From positions 1 to 10,601 of the forward strand of contig CAADYN010000135.1 of assembly GCA_900753285.1 (NCBI GenBank): DNA of 10,601 bases, given 5' to 3'. This document shows positions 1 to 6,202 of the stretch, one piece after another. Below the pieces are notes generated by a model, which ran no database searches, was not told the origin of the DNA, and was given only the letters and a program-made list of their open reading frames with translations. The position numbers and the translations under genes were made by a program. Each line of letters opens with the position of its first letter. Position 1 is the first letter of the stretch. The stretch comes from Clostridia bacterium (lineage in GTDB: Bacteria; Bacillota; Clostridia; Oscillospirales; CAG-272).

Positions 1-628
1 ATAGTCATCCCTCACGTAGGGATGTGGATTGAAACAAAGGCACTATAAAGTAAAAGTTATTCTATTCAGGTCATCCCTCACGTAGGGATGTGGATTGAAA
101 CTGGATTATCAAGGTGTACAAAATATCGAAGATATGTCATCCCTCACGTAGGGATGTGGATTGAAACAGCCTGGGACGGGGAGAAAAGCGTGATGATAAA
201 AGTCATCCCTCACGTAGGGATGTGGATTGAAATACCGTGACAATTGAGGAGTGCAACAGCGCGGCATGTCATCCCTCACGTAGGGATGTGGATTGAAATA
301 CAACGACAATGGCAGCTTTGATGAGTCGGTAGGAGTCATCCCTCACGTAGGGATGTGGATTGAAATACGATCTCATCGACGTATACTCGCAGACCTCTAA
401 GTCATCCCTCACGTAGGGATGTGGATTGAAATTAGGACGAATTGATAATATGCCCCTTCGTCTGTGTCATCCCTCACGTAGGGATGTGGATTGAAATACA
501 ATCTTACTTTTCGACGAAAAACTTGAACCGGCGTCATCCCTCACGTAGGGATGTGGATTGAAATCAGGTCAGCGCGCCTTGACAGTATACTGGTTGCGTC
601 ATAACACCCGTAGCTGCCTGAGCTAAAT
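1..628 (+). CRISPR. CRISPR array, type I-C-like 32-nt repeat, leader-distal end
   Basis: Nine full 32-nt repeats start at 4, 70, 136, 202, 268, 335, 401, 466 and 533. Eight spacers of 33-35 bp lie between them, and a ninth (565-597, 33 bp) lies before a decayed tenth repeat. Bases 1-3 are the end of a further spacer, so the array continues to the left. Each repeat has a 7-bp palindrome, CATCCCT / AGGGATG, around the loop CACGT, and ends ATTGAAAC or ATTGAAAT. A stem of this kind and that 3' tail are typical of type I-C repeats, which Cas5 processes to leave an 11-nt 5' handle. The tail orientation and the decayed repeat at the right both put the leader to the left and transcription on the plus strand. 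The first three repeats end in C and the next six in T; otherwise the nine are identical. No cas gene is in the window, so the subtype rests on the repeat alone. Confidence 0.97.
598..628 (+). repeat. Degenerate terminal CRISPR repeat
   Basis: It starts exactly one spacer length (33 bp) after the ninth repeat. It shares GTCAT at the 5' end and CGTAG in the middle; 12 of the first 16 bases match the consensus. The second half has diverged apart from a weak TAAAT near the 3' end. The CATCCCT/AGGGATG palindrome is lost. Decayed last repeats are common at the trailer end of CRISPR arrays. I infer that it marks the oldest end of the array. The 50 bp that follow (629-678) hold nothing I recognise. 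Confidence 0.7.
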
Positions 629-678
629 ACTCTTGTCTTCTTCGTCTTCGACGGAGCAATCGAATATATCCCTTGGAT

Positions 679-990
679 TTATGTCTGGTGGATTTTCGTT
701 TTGTGATTTTTATCAGCCACTTTCCGCTCTGTCATGCTGATTATATCTTTAGCCATACTTTCACATACGGCTATACTAACATAGCAAATGTCTATGCCAA
801 AACTATTGTTGAACACTGAATAAATCGTATGCGCTATATTATATATAGTTGGAATTTTGTATTTCTTTATTGAATTGCATATTTTTGCAGATTCAGAATC
901 ATATTCGTCGGATGGAGCGTGAATCTTTAATAATCCTACGGGGTCACATTTATCAATGCAAAGCTTGATTATATCATAACTTATTATCAT
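679..990 (-). CDS. DUF1871-like small protein (103 aa)
   Basis: This small acidic-to-neutral soluble protein has no signal peptide or membrane segment. The N-terminal part has CDPVGLL (about residues 15-21) followed by HAPSDEYDSE (24-33), then a helical C-terminal half ending in a SMAKDI-type helix. As I recall it, this DP-x-GLL then DEYDSE pattern is the signature of DUF1871 proteins (Bacillus YugE type), whose function is not established; similar proteins sit next to toxin genes as possible immunity factors. The ATG at 990 is chosen because CAGGAGTAAGAA places an AGGAG site six bases ahead. A TATAAT hexamer at 1027-1022 could be its -10 box, but I see no good -35. The gene is clearly more AT-rich than its right-hand neighbours, which suggests separate acquisition. 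It follows araC on the same strand after a 61-bp gap. Family assignment is by memory of the motif, not by search. Confidence 0.72.
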   Translation of the reverse strand: MIISYDIIKLCIDKCDPVGLLKIHAPSDEYDSESAKICNSIKKYKIPTIYNIAHTIYSVFNNSFGIDICYVSIAVCESMAKDIISMTERKVADKNHKTKIHQT

Positions 991-1051
991 TTCTTACTCC
1001 TGATGATTATTTGCTGACAGTATTATAATGATTTTCCAGTCCCCCACACCA

Positions 1052-2023
1052 TCACCGCCCACGCGCGATTTTCGTGTATTCTATCGGCAGAATCCCCGTG
1101 CTTTTTTTGAACAGCTCCGCGAATCGGCTCAAGGTGGTGTAGCCTATCATCTGCGCTATCTGTCCCATCGTGAAATCGGTGTCTATCAGCAGGTGCTCCG
1201 CCTGACTCATGCGCCTTCCTTGGATATATTCCGTGACCGTGCATCCCGTGTACCGCTTGAAGCAGGTTTTCAGCTTGCTTTCGCTCATGCAGGCGATTCC
1301 GGCGAGGCGGGACAGAGGTATGTCAAAGGCATAATGGTCGGCAATGTAGCTTATCACGTTTCCCAGTCCCTCGGTATCCTCCTTTGAAAGCGGGTGTGCG
1401 TTCTTTGCAGCCTGCTTTTTTTGATTGTCCACCACAAGCGCGATCGCCTCCGTTACCTTAGCTTCGTAAAACAGAGCCGCCGCAACTCCTTCTCCGCGGT
1501 AGTTTTCAATCTCGAACAGCAGCTTTGACATTGCGGGAAACTCCGCCGCCTGATCAATAGACTGAAACGCTGACGGCAGGTCGAAATACTCGTTCGGGTA
1601 CTGCTTTTTCAGAAATTCCTCGTAGTACGCGGGCAGAATCTCTATCCCTACTGAGTGTATCGGTATTCTCTTGTGTATCAGCGCACGGTAACGTTGTTTT
1701 TCGCCGACTATTGTCTCGATGTCCCCCGCAGAAAGCCGCCGGTACGGGTTCAGCTCTTCGCCGGATATGGAGTCGTAACGCTGAATGTTGATGCCCTCGG
1801 GTATCTCAACGTCAAGGCAGAAATCCTCATGAAAGTAAAAGTCGTGTATCTTTATATCGAAAAGGTCCTGCCTGCCGTATATCCAGTAGTAGCCTTCTCC
1901 GACGGACTGCGCTATTTTCCAGCAGCTTCCCGCGGGACTGAATTTCTCTGGACACTTGACAGGTATAAAATTGTTCTGCTGTAAAAGCGGGTCGTAGTAG
2001 TTTTCAAGTATATTGCTACTCAT
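1052..2023 (-). CDS. AraC-family transcriptional regulator (323 aa), PchR/YbtA-like
   Basis: This is a cytoplasmic DNA-binding regulator. About 215 N-terminal residues form the presumed ligand-sensing part, followed by a C-terminal AraC/XylS double helix-turn-helix. The first HTH lies around residues 237-258 (LSRLAGIACMSESKLKTCFK region). The second lies around 286-306 (MGQIAQMIGYTTLSRFAELF), with the usual conserved GY..LS.F..FKK pattern. The stretch SKLKTCFKRYTGCTVTEYIQ resembles siderophore regulators such as PchR and YbtA. The open frame extends 12 codons further upstream, but I chose the ATG at 2023 because AAGGAG lies five bases before it and the earlier ATG has no such site. It is divergent from the ECF/ABC transporter operon across a 178-bp gap with operator-like repeats, so it probably controls that operon. 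The ligand is unknown; a chelated metal is my inference from family likeness and neighbours. Confidence 0.93.
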   Translation of the reverse strand: MSSNILENYYDPLLQQNNFIPVKCPEKFSPAGSCWKIAQSVGEGYYWIYGRQDLFDIKIHDFYFHEDFCLDVEIPEGINIQRYDSISGEELNPYRRLSAGDIETIVGEKQRYRALIHKRIPIHSVGIEILPAYYEEFLKKQYPNEYFDLPSAFQSIDQAAEFPAMSKLLFEIENYRGEGVAAALFYEAKVTEAIALVVDNQKKQAAKNAHPLSKEDTEGLGNVISYIADHYAFDIPLSRLAGIACMSESKLKTCFKRYTGCTVTEYIQGRRMSQAEHLLIDTDFTMGQIAQMIGYTTLSRFAELFKKSTGILPIEYTKIARGR

Positions 2024-2039
2024 ATTTTCTCCTTGAAAC

Positions 2040-2070
2040 GATTGGACAATGATTTGCAACGATGGGACAA
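2040..2070. promoter_or_regulatory. Paired direct repeats, candidate AraC-family operator
   Basis: GATTGGACAA (2040-2049) and GATGGGACAA (2061-2070) match at nine of ten bases and are 21 bp apart start to start, two turns of DNA. That spacing puts both copies on the same face, as expected for the two HTH units or two subunits of an AraC-type activator. They lie about 17 bp before the araC start codon and about 50-80 bp upstream of the predicted start of the transporter transcript. This fits activation of the operon and self-control of araC. Binding is inferred. Confidence 0.45.
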
Positions 2071-2086
2071 ACAGAAGCGCAAAGCA

Positions 2087-2115
2087 TTGCGGAAAACCGT
2101 AGTTTTATGTATGAT
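2087..2115 (+). promoter_or_regulatory. Predicted promoter of the ECF/ABC transporter operon
   Basis: TTGCGG (2087-2092) and TATGAT (2110-2115) are separated by 17 bp. The -10 matches TATAAT at five of six bases, while the -35 matches only TTG. A weak -35 with a good -10 is usual for activator-dependent promoters. A dyad CGCAA-N4-TTGCG (2078-2091) overlaps the -35. The predicted start is near 2122, leaving a leader of about 80 nt before the ATG at 2202. Confidence 0.45.
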
Positions 2116-2118
2116 ATA

Positions 2119-2142
2119 TTCGGTTAGCGACCTCTAACTGAA
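2119..2142. promoter_or_regulatory. Inverted repeat across the predicted transcription start
   Basis: TTCGGTTAG (2119-2127) and CTAACTGAA (2134-2142) form a dyad with a 6-bp centre. Eight of nine pairs are Watson-Crick, and the ninth is a G-U pair in RNA. It sits directly downstream of the predicted -10. It could be a repressor operator or a leader hairpin; no uridine run follows, so it is not a terminator. Confidence 0.4.
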
Positions 2143-2201
2143 TTATAGCAAACAACGGACATAAAGTCAATCCGTTTGCCTGAAGTAAAGGAGATATTGA
2201 T

Positions 2202-2801
2202 ATGAACAAACAAACTGCCATAAAGAAGGGACTCGGCGTAAAGGATCTCGTGACTGTGGGAATTTTCTCGGCGCTGTTCCTTGTGTTTGCGCTTGTCGGC
2301 GGAATTTTCTTCGCTCCGAATCCTGTCCTGATGTTTTATATGCCTGTCGGAAGCGCGCTTCTCTGCGGTCCTGTATACCTGCTGATGCTCGCGAAAGTCA
2401 AAAAGAGATGGGCGGTTTCAATCCTCGGCGCGATTCTCTGCATAGTGTGGTTCGTGACGGGAATGCACTGGGCAATGGCTCTCGGATACCTCGTCATGGG
2501 TGTCGCAGCTGATTTTGTCGCCGGTGCGGGAGAATACAAAAGCAAAATGATGAATTCCGTTTCGTATATTGTAATCTCTCTCGGAGGAACGGCTTCGTAT
2601 CTCGTGTTCTTCGCAAATCCCGACGGATGGGCAAAAACAATGCTCGGAAACGGTACGGAGCAGTCATATATCGACACAATGCGCGAGACGGGAAGCGTGT
2701 GGATCATGCTTGTGGGAACGGTGCTCGCGGCGGCTGTCAGTGCGTTTGTGGGATGCAAAATGCTGCGCAAACAGTTTGAAAAATCAGGTATCACTAAATG
2801 A
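2202..2801 (+). CDS. ECF transporter S component, MptD/Trep_Strep family (199 aa)
   Basis: This is an integral membrane substrate-binding subunit of an energy-coupling-factor importer. After a short basic N-terminus (KKGLGVKDLVTVGIFSALF) come about five hydrophobic segments, roughly at residues 15-35, 38-62, 70-110, 118-137 and 165-187, ending in a basic tail. The KDLVTVGIFSALF start and the PNPVLMFYMPVG loop match my knowledge of the MptD/Trep_Strep family (PF09605), usually about 190-200 residues, so this copy is full length. AAAGGAG sits eight bases before the ATG. The stop overlaps the start of the next gene (ATGA), so the two are probably translationally coupled. The substrate of this S family is not firmly known. 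Pairing with a siderophore-type regulator and a YbtPQ-like ABC pair hints at a metal complex, which is inference. Confidence 0.88.
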   Translation: MNKQTAIKKGLGVKDLVTVGIFSALFLVFALVGGIFFAPNPVLMFYMPVGSALLCGPVYLLMLAKVKKRWAVSILGAILCIVWFVTGMHWAMALGYLVMGVAADFVAGAGEYKSKMMNSVSYIVISLGGTASYLVFFANPDGWAKTMLGNGTEQSYIDTMRETGSVWIMLVGTVLAAAVSAFVGCKMLRKQFEKSGITK

Positions 2802-3499
2802 AGCTGCACCTTGACCCCCGCACGAAGCTGTTTCTCATTCTCTTGTGCGTGCTTTGCGCAATGTTCTCGCCGAGCTTGTATTTCCAGTTCGCTCTCGTGT
2901 CTCTCATAGCTCTGCTTGCTCTTGTCAGCGGAAAGCCACTGTACGCACTGCGCGGAATAGCCGTTTATGCCGTAATCTGCGCTTTCACTGTGTGGTGCAT
3001 GGGAGTAATGAGCGGGACATGGCGGACGATGTTTGTGGCGTTCCTCGGACTTGTGCATAAGGTTTACGCCTGCGGAATGCTCTCGGGTATCGTTATCGCC
3101 ACTACAAAGGTAGGAGAATTTCTCTCGGCAATGACGCGCCTGCACGTTCCGAAAAAGCTAACCATCCCACTTGCCGTTATGCTCCGTTATCTGCCGACGA
3201 TACGCGAGGACTGGCACTACATCAAGGACGCCATGAGACTGCGCGACGTATCTCCGACCGTTTTGGGATTTCTGAAAGCTCCCGCAATGACGGTGAACTG
3301 CATTTACGTCCCACTTCTGACAGCGGCAAGCAAAGCGGCGGATGAATTGTCGATAGCCTCGGTAACGCGCGGAATAGAAAATCCGAGAAGACGCACCTGC
3401 CTTGTCTGCATAAGAATGAGGACGGCGGACTGGCTTGTGATTCTCCTGTTCACGGCATTTCTCGCGGCGGAGCTTTTATATAAGGCGGTGGCTGTATGA
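2798..3499 (+). CDS. ecfT: ECF transporter transmembrane component EcfT (233 aa)
   Basis: This membrane scaffold of the ECF importer transmits ATPase movement to the S component. The N-terminus LHLDPRTKLFLIL (about residues 3-15) is the conserved EcfT/CbiQ opening. Hydrophobic segments follow at roughly 10-45, 52-72 and 85-105, with a last one near 212-230. The cytoplasmic coupling region is present: AMRLRD at 145-150 and ADELSIASVTRGIE at 181-194, the second being the typical A-x-TRG coupling helix. The first motif has Asp150 where I would expect Gly (ARxRG), which may weaken it or be a subfamily variant. Length is usual for the family. It overlaps both the S-component stop and the ATPase start by ATGA, as in a tightly coupled operon. 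Confidence 0.9.
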   Translation: MKLHLDPRTKLFLILLCVLCAMFSPSLYFQFALVSLIALLALVSGKPLYALRGIAVYAVICAFTVWCMGVMSGTWRTMFVAFLGLVHKVYACGMLSGIVIATTKVGEFLSAMTRLHVPKKLTIPLAVMLRYLPTIREDWHYIKDAMRLRDVSPTVLGFLKAPAMTVNCIYVPLLTAASKAADELSIASVTRGIENPRRRTCLVCIRMRTADWLVILLFTAFLAAELLYKAVAV

Positions 3500-4432
3500 T
3501 AGAATTTCGTAATGTGTTCTTTTCCTACGATGAGAGCGCAGGGCAAGACGGTTATCATCGCGGAGCACAGGCTGTACTACATCATGGACGCAGTCGACCG
3601 CGTAGTTTACCTCGAAAACGGAAAAATCGCAGGGGACTTTACGCCTGAGCAGCTTATGTCACTCACAAAAAATGAGCGTCAGAGCATGGGACTGCGCAAC
3701 ACGAGCCTGCGGGATGAGAGACCGATGCGCTTTGAAAAGCATGAGCAAAAGCCTGCCGTGCTTGAGGTGGAGAACATCGCTCTCGCATACAAAAAGCAAC
3801 CGATACTGCGCTCTGTTTCACTGAAAGCGGAGGCGGGAGAGGTTATCGCAGTCGTAGGACACAACGGAGCGGGAAAAACGACATTCTCTCGCGCGCTATG
3901 CGGACTGCACAAGGAAGAGAGCGGCGTATATCTGTGGAAAGGAAAGCCGCAGAAGCCGAAGGATCGCATGAAACTCTCGTACATGGTAATGCAGGACGTG
4001 AACTATCAGCTTTTTGCCGAGAGCGTGGAAGCGGAATGCACATTCGGAATAAAGCGCCCGGATTTTGCACTCGCGGAGAAAACGCTTGACGAGCTTGGAC
4101 TCGCTGAGTTCCGTTCCCGTCACCCGAACACACTCTCCGGCGGACAAAAACAGCGTCTCGCGGCGGCGGCTTCAATGGTCTGCGGCAAGGAGCTTCTTGT
4201 GTTCGATGAGCCGACGAGCGGACTTGACTACGACAGCATGGTGCGGCTATCTTCGCTCATTCGGAGACTGGCTGACATGGAAAAGGCGATTTTCGTCGTC
4301 ACGCACGCTTATGAATTCGTCTGCCGCACCTGCACGAGAATACTGCACCTGAAAGACGGCACGATACATGACGACTTGCCCTTGACGGAAGAGAACACAA
4401 GCAAAACGGAAGAAATTTTTGGAGTGAGGTGA
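3496..4432 (+). pseudogene. ECF transporter double-ATPase gene with first domain deleted and frame changed
   Basis: The intended start is the ATG at 3496, overlapping the ecfT stop. It gives MIEFRNVFFSYDESA, the normal opening of an ABC ATPase. From about 3531-3542 the homology jumps into the +1 frame at AQGKTVIIAEHRLYY, the H-loop end of the same domain. The original frame then stops near 3631 after 45 codons. Walker A, Q-loop, signature and Walker B of domain 1 are all missing, roughly 170 residues by comparison with two-domain relatives of about 480 residues. Domain 2 is complete: counting from a possible start at 3512, Walker A GHNGAGKT at 116-123, Q-loop Gln161, LSGGQ at 208-212, Walker B LLVFDE at 228-233 and H-loop His265. 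A shortened domain-2 protein might be made by reinitiation, but no good ribosome site precedes it. ECF importers need two ATPase sites, so this module is probably dead unless another ATPase substitutes. An assembly collapse is the main alternative. Confidence 0.85.
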
Positions 4433-4437
4433 GAATA

Positions 4438-6202
4438 ATGCAAAAAGAGACGTTCGGGCAGATATTCGCGTTTGCCGGACAGAAGAGAGCGGGATACATA
4501 AGAAGCGTGATTTTCGCGGTAATCGGAGCGGTGTTTCAGATACTGCCGTTTTTCGTGATGGCGAGAGTGGAGAGTGACGGGAAAGCTGCTCGGCGGAAAT
4601 CGTGACCTCGTCGGATATCTCACGGATTGCGTTGTTATGGCGGTGCTGTGGCTTTTGCGCGTGATGTTTCATTCACTGTCGACTGCACAGTCACATATCG
4701 CAACATTCGCAGTCCTCGGCAACATCCGCAAGCAGGGACTTGAAAAGCTCGCTCGAATTCCTCTGGGAGACGTACAGGCGAGAGGTTCTGGAGAGCTGAA
4801 AAACATCCTCGTCGAAAGAGTTGACAGCATCGAGCCGACACTTGCCCACGCGATTCCCGAGATGAGCAGCAACGCGGTTGTGGTTTTTGCGACATTTGTG
4901 TACCTCTTCGTTCTTGACTGGAGAATGGCGCTTGCAAGTCTCATCACATTCCCGCTCGGCATGGTGTTTTTTATGCTGATGATGGCAGGATACAACGAAA
5001 ACTATGCCCGCACCGTGAAGGCTACGACTGACCTCAACGATACCGCTGTTGAATATATCGGCGGCATTGAGGTGATAAAGGTCTTCGGCAAGGCGAAAAG
5101 CAGCTATGAAAAGTTCGTCTCATCCGCAATAGAATGCGCTCGGAGCTATATCGACTGGATGAACAAGAGCAATTTTTACTTCACCTTTGCCATGAATATA
5201 ATGCCCTCGACTCTTCTGACTGTGCTTCCCATCGGCGGAATACTGATGAAGAACGGGACGCTCTCGCCGGAGAAATTCGTCATCATTGTAATACTCTCTA
5301 TGGGGCTTATCACTCCGATAATCGGCTGCATGAAGTTCACGGATGATCTCGCTAAGGTAGGCACTGTCGTCTCTCAGGTTACGGATATTCTCACCGCGAA
5401 AGAGCTGCCGAGACCTGAGACTGACACGGAGACGCCGAAGAACAGCACAATAGAGCTGCGCGACGTACATTTCGGTTACAACGACACAGAGGTGCTGCAC
5501 GGCGTGAACCTTACCTTCCGAGAGGGAACAGTGAACGCGCTTGTAGGTCCGTCGGGCAGCGGAAAATCCACCATAGCCAAGCTCATAGCGTCGTTCTGGG
5601 ATGTGAACAGCGGAAGCATTACCCTCGGCGGCGCAGACATACGAAATATTTCAGCCGAGCATTACAACAGGCTTGTCGCGTATGTGTCACAGGATAATTT
5701 TCTCTTCTCCGGTACGGTGCGCGAGAACATCCGAATGGGAAGACCCGACGCAACGGATGAAGAGGTCGAGAATGCGGCGCGTGACTGCGGATGCTATGAC
5801 TTCATAACGGAGCTTGAAAACGGCTTTGACACAGTTGTCGGAAGCGGCGGCGGTCATCTCTCGGGAGGGGAAAAACAGCGTATCTCCATAGCGAGAGCCA
5901 TGCTGAAAAACGCGCCCGTCGTTATCCTCGATGAAGCCACCGCGTATACAGATCCCGAAAACGAAGCGGTCATTCAGGAGAGTGTGGCGAAGCTTGTCCG
6001 TGGAAAAACGCTCATCGTCATTGCACACCGTCTTTCCACTATAGTTGACGCGGACATGATAGCTCTCGTGAACGGCGGAAAAATAGAAGCGGTCGGCACG
6101 CAGTCGGAGCTTGTGGAAAAATGCCCGCTGTACAGAACGCTCTGGAACGCGCACATCTCATCCCGCGATTCGTCAGACGAAGGAGGAGACAATAATGCTT
6201 GA
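4438..6202 (+). pseudogene. ABC half-transporter (permease-ATPase), frameshifted by a 7-bp duplication
   Basis: The start ATG at 4438 has GAGGTGAG ahead of it, six bases after the previous stop. The first 44 codons encode the N-terminus and first membrane helix (about residues 20-42, IRSVIFAVIGAVFQILPFFV). A tandem GAGAGTG duplication then shifts the frame, and it stops at 4603-4605 after 55 residues. The rest is open in the next frame from 4574 to 6202 (542 codons). It holds the remaining membrane helices and a complete ATPase: Walker A GPSGSGKS at 325-332, LSGGE at 429-433, Walker B VVILDE at 449-454 and H-loop His485, counted from 4574. Removing one repeat unit gives a continuous 585-residue protein, normal for an exporter-fold half-transporter of the YbtPQ/IrtAB-like kind. 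A GTG at 4574 could restart translation, but the product would lack helix 1. The last bases overlap the next gene by eight, suggesting a heterodimer partner. Confidence 0.88.
4563..4576. repeat. 7-bp tandem duplication causing the frameshift
   Basis: Two adjacent copies of GAGAGTG occupy 4563-4569 and 4570-4576. With one copy removed the reading becomes FFVMARVTGKLLGGNRDLVG, which joins the two open parts smoothly. Seven added bases shift the frame by one, exactly the shift seen. Confidence 0.9.

Noticed and set aside
109..339. Minus-strand open frame encoding repeated FNPHPYVRDD units
   Set aside because: It is the CRISPR repeat translated; the periodic peptide comes from the 66-67-bp repeat-spacer period, not from a protein gene.
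4..597. Self-targeting CRISPR spacers against genes in this window
   Set aside because: Reading the nine spacers against the window by eye, I found no long match; short shared words are at chance level. A proper search was not possible.
611..650. Short hairpins TAGCT/AGCTA (611-625) and CGTC/GACG (643-653) as an array or DUF1871 terminator
   Set aside because: The stems are only 4-5 bp and no uridine run follows on either strand.
2336..3145. Minus-strand open frame of 269 codons
   Set aside because: It is antisense to the S component and ecfT, both of which show family motifs; its product is low-complexity and unlike any known protein.
4574..4576. GTG at 4574 as the true start of the first ABC half-transporter
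   Set aside because: It lacks a well-spaced ribosome site, would drop the first membrane helix, and the upstream 44 codons are clearly the normal N-terminus once one 7-bp unit is removed.
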